Positions 8,593 through 16,591 of a DNA stretch of 35,335 nucleotides are shown in pieces. The position numbers were made by a program, and so were the translations under genes. The notes below the pieces were generated by a model, which saw nothing but the letters and a program-made list of their open reading frames with translations, did not search any database and was not told where the DNA came from. The stretch comes from Bacteroidota bacterium (GTDB taxonomy: Bacteria; Bacteroidota; Bacteroidia; Bacteroidales; WCHB1-69): NCBI GenBank assembly GCA_019135895.1, contig JAGVVH010000370.1:1-35335 (forward strand). Reading direction: 5' to 3'. Positions within the stretch are counted from its first letter, which is position 1; every line of letters begins with the position of its first letter.

Positions 8593-9687
8593 ATGAAAAA
8601 ATCAATTGCAACTATTTTTTTATTTTTCACTTCAGTCGCCCTATTTGCACAGACCGGAAAATACAGTAATGAATTTCTGTCATTAGGCTTGGGGGCCAGA
8701 GGATTGGCAATGTCAAACACCATGTGCGCCATCACAGATGACGTAACTTCGGCCTATTGGAATCCCGCAGGATTGAGCAGAATGTCGAAAAAATATCAGC
8801 TTTCACTTATGCATGCCGAATATTTTGCAGGCATTGCAAAATATGACTATGCCGGAATTGCATTTAAAATTGACAAAAAATCAACTGTTGCATTTTCTTA
8901 TATCCGCTTTGGCGTTGACAACATAATGAATACTACTGAGTTGATTGACAATCAGGGGAATATCGACTATGACCGAATTTCTCTTTTTTCTGCCGCTGAC
9001 AATGCATTTATGCTTAGCTATGCTCATAATTTTGAAAAAATTGAAGGGCTCTCATTAGGCGGGAATGTAAAAATCATCAGACGAACTATTGGCGACTTTG
9101 CCGGATCTTGGGGTTTTGGACTGGACTTTGGATTACAATACAACAGAAAAGGATGGCAGGCAGGAGCCATGCTTCGCGATGCTACTTCTACTTTTAATGC
9201 CTGGAGCTACAACTTAACACCGGAGATGATCGCTACTTTTGAAGCAACAGGAAACGAAATCCCTTCTAATAATCTGGAACTTACTTTACCAAAATTGCTC
9301 CTTGGTGGAGCTAAATATGTGAAATTCGGAAAAGGTTTTGATGCCACTTTTGCACTTGATCTTGATTGCACTTTTGATGGCAAAAGAAATACCCTCATTC
9401 GGAGCAATTTTATTTCTATCGATCCCCATTTCGGAATGGAATTTGGTTTCAAAAATATTATAGCTCTCAGAGCCGGAGTTGGAAATCTTCAACAAGAAGT
9501 TGACTTTGACGGGAAAACTAAAACTACACTACAAATTAACCTCGGATTGGGTATCAATATTAAAAATATTGTCACCATCGATTACGCCTTTACTGACATT
9601 GGAAATGTCTCCATTGCCCTTTATTCTCATGTTTTTTCGCTGAAAGTCGGGTTGGATACTTTCAAAAAAAAAGGTAGTATAAAGTAA
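8593..9687 (+). CDS. PorV/PorQ-family outer membrane beta-barrel protein
   Basis: This 364-residue protein has a signal peptide ending near FAQ and a body of alternating amphipathic strands typical of a FadL-like outer membrane barrel. The early stretch with L-G-L-G-A-R-G-L-A-M-S, T-S-A-Y-W-N-P-A-G-L and LMHAEYFAGI is characteristic of the PorV/PorQ family. Members help T9SS cargo exit or bind the C-terminal sorting domain. The ATG at 8593 is chosen over the in-frame TTG one codon upstream. It lies next to T9SS cargo sequences, which fits, but whether it is the true PorV, PorQ or another paralogue cannot be decided here. It is followed 27 bp later by deoC. Confidence 0.8.
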   Translation: MKKSIATIFLFFTSVALFAQTGKYSNEFLSLGLGARGLAMSNTMCAITDDVTSAYWNPAGLSRMSKKYQLSLMHAEYFAGIAKYDYAGIAFKIDKKSTVAFSYIRFGVDNIMNTTELIDNQGNIDYDRISLFSAADNAFMLSYAHNFEKIEGLSLGGNVKIIRRTIGDFAGSWGFGLDFGLQYNRKGWQAGAMLRDATSTFNAWSYNLTPEMIATFEATGNEIPSNNLELTLPKLLLGGAKYVKFGKGFDATFALDLDCTFDGKRNTLIRSNFISIDPHFGMEFGFKNIIALRAGVGNLQQEVDFDGKTKTTLQINLGLGINIKNIVTIDYAFTDIGNVSIALYSHVFSLKVGLDTFKKKGSIK

Positions 9688-9714
9688 TTTTTATTCCTTA
9701 AGTTTTATTTCAAA

Positions 9715-10563
9715 ATGAAAAATTTCAAATTTACACTTTATCCATTCAGCCAATCTCAAGTTGCGGAAAGGATTGCCCAATATTCACAACAGCCGCTTCA
9801 ATTCTTTGACGAACAAACAGCATTCAGATTTATCCTGAATTGTATTGACCTTACTACTCTTGAAGGAGCTGACAATACAAGCAAAATTGAAGATTTGTGT
9901 AATAAAGCCAAAAGTTTTAAATCGGTAAGTAAAAAAATCTCTAACCCTGCCTCAGTTTGCGTATATCCTCCCTTTGTTGCTCAAGCAAAGAAAATGCTTC
10001 ATGGAAGCGGTGTCCGAGTGGCTTCTGTTGCCGGGGCATTTCCTTCCGGACAATCGCCACTGTTCGTCAAACTTGCGGAAGTTAAATATGCTGTTGATGA
10101 AGGGGCTGACGATATTGACATGGTCATTTCCCGGGGTAAATTTCTAGAATCCAATTATGAAGAAGTATCTGAGGAAATTGTTGCTATTAAAAAAGTGTGC
10201 CATAATACTCTCTTGAAGGTCATAATTGAAACCGGCGAACTGAAAAGTTTTGACAATATATATAATGCTTCCCGCCTGGCTATTGATGCCGGAGCAGACT
10301 TTATCAAAACTTCTACAGGAAAAGTTCCTGTTAATGCCACTCCCGAATCCTTTTTGGTTATGATTGACACCATTAAAGAATATTATGACCATACGGGTAT
10401 AATGATCGGGATGAAACCGGCAGGAGGAATTTCAGATGCCGAAACAGCTCTTTTATACCTCAAAATCTTGGAAAATGTTTTAGGGGAAAAATGGTTAACC
10501 AACCATTATTTCAGAATAGGTGCCAGCCGATTAGCAGATAAAATTTACGAGAGAATTTTATAA
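9715..10563 (+). CDS. deoC: Deoxyribose-phosphate aldolase
   Basis: A 282-residue class I aldolase that cleaves 2-deoxyribose 5-phosphate to glyceraldehyde 3-phosphate and acetaldehyde in deoxynucleoside breakdown. Visible motifs are GADDIDMVISRG (the acidic active-site region), KVIIETGEL, GADFIKTSTGK with the Schiff-base lysine, and GMKPAGG with the second catalytic lysine, then RIGASRLAD near the end. It is slightly longer than the E. coli enzyme because of an N-terminal extension. It follows the PorV/PorQ-like gene closely and is probably co-transcribed with it. The uridine-phosphorylase-like enzyme elsewhere in this window could act upstream of it in nucleoside salvage. Confidence 0.96.
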   Translation: MKNFKFTLYPFSQSQVAERIAQYSQQPLQFFDEQTAFRFILNCIDLTTLEGADNTSKIEDLCNKAKSFKSVSKKISNPASVCVYPPFVAQAKKMLHGSGVRVASVAGAFPSGQSPLFVKLAEVKYAVDEGADDIDMVISRGKFLESNYEEVSEEIVAIKKVCHNTLLKVIIETGELKSFDNIYNASRLAIDAGADFIKTSTGKVPVNATPESFLVMIDTIKEYYDHTGIMIGMKPAGGISDAETALLYLKILENVLGEKWLTNHYFRIGASRLADKIYERIL

Positions 10564-10619
10564 AAAAAAATTTTTTTTTGTAAAATAGCAATTGTGAATC
10601 AAATAAATATGTATTTTTG
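10562..10619 (+). promoter_or_regulatory. Promoter of the HU gene with an adjoining A9/T9 tract
   Basis: Directly after the deoC stop there is a run of about nine A followed by nine T (10562-10579), a palindromic tract likely to be intrinsically bent. Downstream lie ATTG (10591-10594) and, 17 bp later, TATTTTTG (10612-10619), matching the -33/-7 pair with a slightly short spacer. The leader to the HU start codon is about 60 nt. Confidence 0.55.
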
Positions 10620-10687
10620 CAATTCAATTTAAATCACAAATAAAATTGAATAATAAACCAGAATATTAAACCTTAAAATTTTGAATT

Positions 10688-10969
10688 ATGACAAAAGCAG
10701 AAATCGTAAATGAAATTTCAAACAAAACCGGTTTTGATAAAAACGCAGTACAGACCGTAGTGGAAGCTTTTATGACCACCGTAAAAGGTTCATTAGCTAA
10801 AAACGAAAATGTTTACCTCAGAAGTTTCGGCAGTTTCATTGTAAAAGAAAGAGCTGAAAAAACCGCAAGAAATATTTCTAAAAAAACCACTATTGTGATC
10901 CCTGCGCATAAAATCCCCGCTTTCAAACCTTGCAAAACTTTCGTTAATCAAGTAAAAAAAATTAAATAA
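10688..10969 (+). CDS. HU/IHF-family DNA-binding protein
   Basis: This 93-residue basic protein has the HU fold order: an N-terminal helical dimerisation part (TKAEIVNEIS), then the RSFGSF turn, then the DNA-binding arm. In the arm the usual R-N-P is R-N-I-S, and the sequence continues with IPAHKIPAFKP. It bends and compacts DNA as a dimer. Length is normal. It is followed within 30 bp by a tiny ribosomal-type gene and then RNase G. Confidence 0.93.
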   Translation: MTKAEIVNEISNKTGFDKNAVQTVVEAFMTTVKGSLAKNENVYLRSFGSFIVKERAEKTARNISKKTTIVIPAHKIPAFKPCKTFVNQVKKIK

Positions 10970-10997
10970 GATAAATAACTTATAATCTAAGAATAAT

Positions 10998-11087
10998 ATG
11001 CCAAGTGGTAAAAAAAGAAAAAGACACAAGATGTCTACTCATAAACGGAAAAAACGTTTAAGAAAAAACAGACATAAGAAGAAATAA
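10998..11087 (+). CDS. 29-residue AURKAIP1/COX24-domain (mS38/bS22-like) ribosomal protein
   Basis: A 30-codon frame with ATG and TAA encodes an extremely basic peptide beginning MPSGKKRKRHKMSTHKRKKR and ending in RHKKK. The K-K-R-K-R-H-K-M core matches the AURKAIP1/COX24 domain found in mitochondrial mS38 and in the bS22 protein of mycobacterial small subunits. It probably binds 16S rRNA as a small-subunit component. It lies 28 bp after the HU gene and ends in front of a strong hairpin terminator, so it is probably on the HU transcript. Recognition is from memory of the motif; at this size a chance ORF is possible, but the composition makes that unlikely. Confidence 0.8.
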   Translation: MPSGKKRKRHKMSTHKRKKRLRKNRHKKK

Positions 11088-11112
11088 TATTTTCTCTTAT
11101 GTTTAATCTCCT

Positions 11113-11154
11113 AAAACTAAATAATATGTCACTTGTTCATATTATTTAGTTTTT
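11113..11154 (+). terminator. Strong intrinsic terminator after the HU/bS22-like pair
   Basis: A perfect 16-bp stem (11113-11128 with 11138-11153) and 9-nt loop ends in a T run. It lies 25 bases after the small basic gene and 28 bases before RNase G. The mirrored A run also allows some termination on the minus strand. RNase G therefore needs readthrough or its own promoter, and none is obvious. Confidence 0.8.
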
Positions 11155-11181
11155 CATTTATACTTATCTGATCGAAAATAT

Positions 11182-12765
11182 ATGAGTGATAACATTGTAA
11201 CTAAAGAATTAATCATTACTTCTCACCCGAATGAAATTCAAATTGCTCTTCTTGAAGATAAGAGGTTAGTAGAAATTCACCGCGAAAAATCTTCGGATCA
11301 ATTTTCTGTTGGGGATATTTATTTAGGAAGAGTCAAGAAAATAATGCCCGGACTTAATGCTGCTTTCGTTGATATCGGAAGCGAAAAAGATGCTTTTTTG
11401 CATTATCTTGATCTTGGAACCCATGTCCGAACAATAAACTCATTTGTAAAACAAGCAATTGAGAACAAAAAAAGCAGTATCGCCAACTTCCCTCCGGAAC
11501 CTGAAATAGATAAAATTGGGAAAATAGGAAACGTTATCTCTTCCGGACAACAAGTTCTGGTCCAAATAGCTAAAGAACCCATTTCGACAAAAGGTCCGCG
11601 AATTAGTACCGAAATTTCATTTGCAGGCCGATATCTTGTTTTAGTCCCTTTTTTGGATAAAGTATCTATTTCACAAAAAATTAAAAGCAACGAGGAACGA
11701 AAAAGACTGAAAAAAATCGTTCAAGGTATTAAACCCAAAAATTTTGGGATTATTATCAGGACAGTTGCTGAAAATAAAAAAGTGGAAGAGATTACTTCTG
11801 ACCTGCAGCAATTGGTCGAACGCTGGAAATTAGCCGTTTTAAAGCTCCCCCATTCTCCTATCCCTTCAAAAATTGCCGCCGATTTAGACAAAACTTCTGC
11901 CCTTATTCGTGATTTGGTTAACGACACTTTCAATGCTATTTATGTTGACTCTCCGGTATTGTATAATGAAGTTAAATCTTATCTGAAATCTATCTCTTTT
12001 GAAAAGAGTAAAATTCTAAACCTCTATAAAGAAAAACAGCCCATCTTTGAACATTTCAACGTTGCCAAACAAATTAAAGGCTCTTTCGGCAAGATTGTTA
12101 CTGTAAAAAATGGAGTATACCTCATTATTGAACATACCGAAGCAATGCATGTGATTGATGTCAATAGTGGAAATCGATTTAAATCATCACAGTCGCAGGA
12201 AGAAAACGTTTTAGAAGTGAATCTGATCGCGGCTGCAGAGATTGCCCGGCAACTCAGGCTACGCGATATGGGAGGGATTATCACAATCGACTTTATCGAC
12301 ATGCACAAAACTGCTAACCGAGCTATCCTTTTCCAGAAAATGACAGAATTTATGCAGGGAGATAAGTCAAAACATACCATTCTTCCGATAAACAAATTTG
12401 GCATTATTCAAATCACCCGACAGAGAGTTCGCAAAGAAACCATTATCGAAACAACCGAACAATGCCCTGCCTGTCAGGGGACGGGTAAAATCAAACCTAC
12501 TATTTTAGTTGAGGAAGAACTGGAGAACACTATTGATTTTCTCTTTAATAAACAACAAGAGGCTTCCATCACGATTATGCTTCATGAATATATTTATGCT
12601 TATCTTACTAAAGGACTTATCTCTAAACAACTAAGATGGTTCCTTAAGTATCACAAATGGGTTCATCTTAAATCCAATCCTGATTATTATATTATGGAAT
12701 ATAAATTTTTTAATAAGGATATGGAAGAGATTATCTTGTGGTCTTCGCCTCATGTTGAAGATTGA
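11182..12765 (+). CDS. rng: Ribonuclease E/G family endoribonuclease (RNase G)
   Basis: A 527-residue enzyme that cleaves single-stranded AU-rich RNA, acting in rRNA 5'-end maturation and mRNA decay. An S1 domain is visible at about residues 36-75 (VGDIYLGRVKKIMPGLNAAF). The catalytic DNase I-like region holds HVIDVNSGN and the metal-binding GGIITIDFIDM stretch. The zinc-link CPACQGTG is near residue 430. There is no long C-terminal degradosome scaffold, so the type is G and not E. The 14-bp gap to recX suggests co-transcription with it. Confidence 0.95.
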   Translation: MSDNIVTKELIITSHPNEIQIALLEDKRLVEIHREKSSDQFSVGDIYLGRVKKIMPGLNAAFVDIGSEKDAFLHYLDLGTHVRTINSFVKQAIENKKSSIANFPPEPEIDKIGKIGNVISSGQQVLVQIAKEPISTKGPRISTEISFAGRYLVLVPFLDKVSISQKIKSNEERKRLKKIVQGIKPKNFGIIIRTVAENKKVEEITSDLQQLVERWKLAVLKLPHSPIPSKIAADLDKTSALIRDLVNDTFNAIYVDSPVLYNEVKSYLKSISFEKSKILNLYKEKQPIFEHFNVAKQIKGSFGKIVTVKNGVYLIIEHTEAMHVIDVNSGNRFKSSQSQEENVLEVNLIAAAEIARQLRLRDMGGIITIDFIDMHKTANRAILFQKMTEFMQGDKSKHTILPINKFGIIQITRQRVRKETIIETTEQCPACQGTGKIKPTILVEEELENTIDFLFNKQQEASITIMLHEYIYAYLTKGLISKQLRWFLKYHKWVHLKSNPDYYIMEYKFFNKDMEEIILWSSPHVED

Positions 12766-12779
12766 AAAAATAATTAATT

Positions 12780-13244
12780 ATGCCTTTTCTTGAAGATTTG
12801 CTAGAAAAAATGCGTAAGTATTGTGCTTTTCAGGATCGTTCGGTTTTGGAAGTAAAACTGAAACTGAAAAGTTATAAGCTTTCACAAATACAAATCGATG
12901 AAATTATAGAAAATCTTATTAAAGAGAACTTTATTAATGAGGAAAGATTTGTTGAAAATTACGTTCGAGGCAAGATGAACACTAGAAATTGGGGTAAAAT
13001 GAAAATTAAAAATGAATTGCTCCGAAAAGGGATCAGTGAAAAGATGATTTCCGGTTTTCTTGAAGAAATTGAGGAAGAACCTTACGAGGACAATCTTCAT
13101 GCTTCTATTGAAAAATGGCTCAGAACCAACAATTTGACGAAAGAAACATATCCTAAACTTTACCGGCATCTGCTTTCTAAGGGCTTTGAAAATGAAATGA
13201 TTATCACCGGAATCAAAAATTACCGTAATAAGTATTTATCTTGA
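12780..13244 (+). CDS. recX: Regulatory protein RecX
   Basis: A 154-residue protein of the RecX family, which binds RecA filaments and limits their activity. It shows the family's repeated three-helix units: an early R-K-Y-C-A-x-Q-D-R-S segment with E-V-K-L-K-L, then I-x-x-L-I-K-E-N-F-I-N-E-E-R-F, and then W-G-x-x-K-I-K-N-E-L-x-x-K-G-I. Length is normal. No recA gene is nearby in this window. It follows RNase G by 14 bp. Confidence 0.88.
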   Translation: MPFLEDLLEKMRKYCAFQDRSVLEVKLKLKSYKLSQIQIDEIIENLIKENFINEERFVENYVRGKMNTRNWGKMKIKNELLRKGISEKMISGFLEEIEEEPYEDNLHASIEKWLRTNNLTKETYPKLYRHLLSKGFENEMIITGIKNYRNKYLS

Positions 13245-13326
13245 TTTTTCAAATTTCCAATTTTAATAGAATTGAAGACATTGTAAAAAATCGAGAAACG
13301 AAATTTAACCAATTAATTACCATAAA

Positions 13327-14410
13327 ATGACTACTAACGAACAAGTTAAAGATTTATCTGAAAGACTCAGTGAGTTAAGGAGGTTTCTTTGACATCGACA
13401 AAAAAATTGAGGAAATAAGCTCAAAAGAGGCAGTTACTCATCAGGATGGCTTTTGGGAAGATCCTAAAGAAGCTGAGAAAATAATGAAAGAAATCAGTTT
13501 TATCAAATCCTGGGTAGAAGAGTATAACAATGCCGTAAATCGTTTTGATGATTTATCTGTTTTATTTGAATTTTTTGAAGCGGGTGAAGCGGGTGAAAGT
13601 GAAATTGATGATTTTTATTCCAAAGCTCTGAATGCTATTGAGAAACTGGAGTTCAGGAATATGATGCGTGATGAGGAAGACAGGCTGGGCGTTGTTCTGA
13701 CCATTAACTCGGGTGCCGGAGGAACAGAAAGTTGTGACTGGGCTGAAATGCTTCTTCGAATGTACATCCGCTGGGGTGAACGCAACAATTATGTAATCAA
13801 AATTCTGGACCGGCAAGAAGGAGATGTCGCAGGTATCAAGTCGGCAACTTTGGAACTTGACGGACCTTATGGATATGGTTATCTGAAAAGTGAGAACGGC
13901 GTTCACAGGCTCGTCCGACTGTCGCCTTTTGATTCTGCAAATCGTCGCCACACCTCTTTTGCCTCAGTATTTGCCTACCCTATTATCAATGATGAGATAG
14001 AAATTAATGTCAATCCCGCAGATATTAGTTGGGACACCTATCGTTCCAGCGGTCCGGGAGGGCAGAATGTTAACAAAGTAGAAACGGCAGTGCGCCTGCA
14101 TCACGAACCTTCAGGCATCATCGTGGAGTGTCAGGAAACACGCTCTCAACTGCAAAATCGTGAAAAAGCGCTTCAAATGCTTAAATCACAGCTTTATCAG
14201 ATTGAAATTGAAAAAAAACGTGAGAAGATTTCTGAAATCGAAAGTAGTAAAAAGAGAATTGAATGGGGATCACAGATCAGGAGTTATGTGATGCAACCTT
14301 ATAAAATGGTTAAAGATTTACGTACCCGTTACGAAACATCAAATGTAAACGCCGTTATGGATGGTGAATTAGACGGCTTTATTAAGGCCTATTTAATGTC
14401 AACACACTAA
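13327..14410 (+). CDS. prfB: Peptide chain release factor 2 (needs +1 programmed frameshift)
   Basis: The gene starts at ATG 13327 and reads 21 codons to an in-frame TGA at 13390-13392. A +1 shift there continues from GAC 13391 to the stop at 14410, giving about 360 residues, close to the E. coli length. The tripeptide anticodon SPF is at residues 199-201 and recognises UGA and UAA. The catalytic GGQ is at 244-246, inside [11 protein letters not shown]. The frameshift makes RF2 level self-regulating: low RF2 slows termination at UGA and favours the shift. A naive call would start at the internal ATG at 13484 and miss the N-terminal helices. It follows recX and converges on thiL. Confidence 0.97.
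13378..13393 (+). promoter_or_regulatory. prfB programmed +1 frameshift site
   Basis: The site reads AGG AGG TTT CTT TGA C. The Shine-Dalgarno-like AGGAGG (13378-13383) lies three bases before the slippery CTT (13387-13389), followed by TGA and C. This is the canonical RF2 arrangement, in which SD pairing pushes the ribosome and the leucyl-tRNA slips from CTT to TTT. Confidence 0.95.
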
Positions 14411-14420
14411 AAATCAGTGA

Positions 14421-15473
14421 TTATTTCTCTGTATTATCAGTATTCTCGACAAATCCCTGTGCTTTAAGAGGTAAAAGGCATTCGTCATTAGTTATCAGAT
14501 TTTTCCCTGCTGTCTCTTCATGAATATAGCCTATTACAGAAATATTCTTAAGCTGACTTATTTTCTCAAAATCATCCTGCTTAATAGTAAAAAGCAGTTC
14601 ATAATCTTCTCCACCGTTTAGCGCTACCGTAGTAGCCACAATTTTGAATTCTTTAAGCGTATTAAAAGTGAGCGTATCAATAGGAATTTTATTTTCATAG
14701 ATAGTACATCCCTTATGAGAAGCATTACAAACATGTATCAAGGCTGAAGCAATGCCATCTGAAACATTTATCATAGAAGTTGGCATGATCTCACTCTTTT
14801 GTAAACTATTAATAATATCAAAAGGCGGTTCCGGCTTTAACTGCCGTTCCAGGAGATAATCATACCCATTGAAATTGGGCTGAACATCAGGATTTACCTC
14901 AAAAACTTTCTTTTCGCGCTCTAACAAGATCAGTCCTGTATAAGCTGCTCCGAAATCACCGGAAACGCAAATCAATTCCTTCTCTTGAGCCCCATCTCGT
15001 TTCACAATTCTATCATCTTCAGCATCACCAAAAGCATTCACAGCAATAATCAATCCTGTTTGAGAAGCAGAAATATCAAGTCCGACCAAATCTATAGAGT
15101 ACTTTTTACAACATACAAAAATGCCATCCATAATTTCTTGCATGGCTTCCATGGAGAACCGATTTGAAACAGCAATACTTAAAGAAATTTGTTTGGGAAT
15201 TGCATTCATAGCCAAAATATCGGCAAGAGGCACCACAACAGACTTGTATCCTAAATGTTTCAGAGGAAAATAGGTCAAATCAAAATGAATATTTTCAACA
15301 AGGAGTCTTGAACTGGTAACAATATTTCCCTTTGTTGGTCTGATGACTGAAGAGTCAGAACCAATCCCCAATATAGAAGAAGGTTGCGTTAACCGAAATT
15401 TTTCACTTAACTTTTCAATTAGGGCAAACTTCCCTAATTTCGAAATTTCATTTCTTTGATTATTATCAAGCAT
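14421..15473 (-). CDS. thiL: Thiamine-monophosphate kinase-like protein with altered active-site acids
   Basis: A 350-residue member of the ThiL/PurM-like superfamily. ThiL phosphorylates thiamine monophosphate to the diphosphate using ATP. Family motifs are clear: LKHLGYKSVVVPLADILAMN, LVGLD, CVSGDFGAAYTGL and GGEDYELLFT. Two N-terminal motifs are changed. The usual G-I-G-D-D-A-A-V is G-I-G-S-D-S-S-V (Ser39), and the usual T-T-D-L-L-V-E is S-S-R-L-L-V-E (Arg56). These acids help bind Mg-ATP, so activity is uncertain. The start is the ATG at 15473; a TTG one codon upstream is less likely. It lies 15 bp after prs on the same strand. Confidence 0.85.
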   Translation of the reverse strand: MLDNNQRNEISKLGKFALIEKLSEKFRLTQPSSILGIGSDSSVIRPTKGNIVTSSRLLVENIHFDLTYFPLKHLGYKSVVVPLADILAMNAIPKQISLSIAVSNRFSMEAMQEIMDGIFVCCKKYSIDLVGLDISASQTGLIIAVNAFGDAEDDRIVKRDGAQEKELICVSGDFGAAYTGLILLEREKKVFEVNPDVQPNFNGYDYLLERQLKPEPPFDIINSLQKSEIMPTSMINVSDGIASALIHVCNASHKGCTIYENKIPIDTLTFNTLKEFKIVATTVALNGGEDYELLFTIKQDDFEKISQLKNISVIGYIHEETAGKNLITNDECLLPLKAQGFVENTDNTEK

Positions 15474-15488
15474 CAAAAACCTTTTTAG

Positions 15489-16424
15489 TTAAGATGAAAA
15501 ATAATGAGAAGAAATTGAAGTATTGTCCATTACACTTCTGATAACATCAGCAAGAAATTCTGATACAGATACTACCTGAACTTTTGAAGAAGAACGCTTT
15601 AAAGGAATTGTATCGGTAATAATGAGTTTTTCTAAAACTGAATTTTCAACATTGTCAAGACCATTTCCTGTTAAGAGGGCATGGGCGCACATTGCAAAGA
15701 CACTTTTAGCCCCCAACTCTTTAATTAGCTTCGCAGCTTTACATAAAGTTCCCCCGGTATCAATAATGTCATCCACTAGAATCACATTTTTATCCTTAAC
15801 ATCTCCGATAATTTGCAAAGTGGCTACTTCATTTTGTTTTTCACGTTGTTTAAATCCGATTGCAAGATCACAATTCAGAAATTTGGCATAGGAAGAAGCA
15901 CGTTTTGTCCCTCCCGTATCAGGAGAAACTATACAAAGATTATCCAAATTTAGGCTTTTTATATAGGGAAGAAATACCGTTGAAGAATAGAGGTGGTCAA
16001 CAGGAATTTCAAAAAAACCCTGAATCTGATCAACATGTAAGTCCATTGTGATGAGCCTGTCAATACCTGCTACAGTATAGAGATTAGCCATCAATTTTGC
16101 TCCAATGGAGGTTCTGGGTTTATCCTTACGGTCTTGTCGGGCATAGCCGAAATAGGGCACTACAGCAATGATTTTTCGGGCAGAAGCACGTTTTGCCGCA
16201 TCAATAAGGATTAATAATTCCAAAATATTTTCAGCCGGAGAGAAAGTAGGCTGAATGATAAAAACATGTTTTCCTCTTATCGTTTCATTGTAATAGGCTT
16301 GAATTTCGCCATCACGAAACTGTGCAATATCTACTTTTAAAAGAGGAAGATTTAAATGTTCTGAGATTTTTTTTGCTAATTCAGGATTAGCTCTACCTGC
16401 AACAAGGGCAATGTCTGACTGCAT
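15489..16424 (-). CDS. prs: Ribose-phosphate pyrophosphokinase (PRPP synthetase)
   Basis: An enzyme that makes phosphoribosyl pyrophosphate from ribose 5-phosphate and ATP, feeding nucleotide, His, Trp and NAD synthesis. Seen are FRDGEIQAYYNETIRG, PYFGYARQDRK, the ATP/metal-binding MDLHVDQIQGFF, and the PRPP loop LVDDIIDTGGT. The start is taken as ATG 16424 (311 residues, beginning MQSDIALVAGRANPELA). The longer reading from a TTG at 16472 would place the start codon inside the predicted -7 promoter element and adds a stretch not seen in the family. It is probably co-transcribed with thiL. Confidence 0.95.
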   Translation of the reverse strand: MQSDIALVAGRANPELAKKISEHLNLPLLKVDIAQFRDGEIQAYYNETIRGKHVFIIQPTFSPAENILELLILIDAAKRASARKIIAVVPYFGYARQDRKDKPRTSIGAKLMANLYTVAGIDRLITMDLHVDQIQGFFEIPVDHLYSSTVFLPYIKSLNLDNLCIVSPDTGGTKRASSYAKFLNCDLAIGFKQREKQNEVATLQIIGDVKDKNVILVDDIIDTGGTLCKAAKLIKELGAKSVFAMCAHALLTGNGLDNVENSVLEKLIITDTIPLKRSSSKVQVVSVSEFLADVIRSVMDNTSISSHYFSS

Positions 16425-16469
16425 AATATACTGATTTTTAAATGTTTTAATATCAAAGATCGTACTTTG

Positions 16470-16477
16470 CAAAAGTA
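16470..16477 (-). promoter_or_regulatory. -7 promoter element (TACTTTTG) for prs-thiL
   Basis: Read on the minus strand, TACTTTTG matches TAnnTTTG and lies about 46 bases before the prs ATG. No clear -33 partner is seen. Its overlap with the possible upstream TTG start supports the shorter prs. Confidence 0.55.
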
Positions 16478-16533
16478 GAACATTTTTTAGAACTATAACC
16501 CATCCGTCGAAAGAAAAATAAAATAAAAATCGT

Positions 16534-16541
16534 TACCTTTG
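16534..16541 (+). promoter_or_regulatory. -7 promoter element (TACCTTTG) for the nucleoside phosphorylase gene
   Basis: TACCTTTG matches TAnnTTTG, and the start codon follows after about 50 bases. It is divergent from the prs element, with 56 bp between the two -7 boxes. No -33 partner is clear. Confidence 0.55.
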
Positions 16542-16591
16542 CATTTTAATCATAATAACTGATTTATTTATTATCAAACTATACCACATTT

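Noticed and set aside
13484..14410. Release factor 2 taken as starting at the internal ATG
   Set aside because: The upstream 21 codons, the TGA and the in-phase +1 frame join exactly into a full RF2, so the short version is only the part after the frameshift.
14411..14420. Terminator between the convergent prfB and thiL genes
   Set aside because: Only 10 bases separate the stops, and no stable inverted repeat is seen across them.
15489..16472. prs with the longer TTG start
   Set aside because: The TTG lies inside a -7 promoter element and the added residues do not resemble the family; the ATG at 16424 is preferred.
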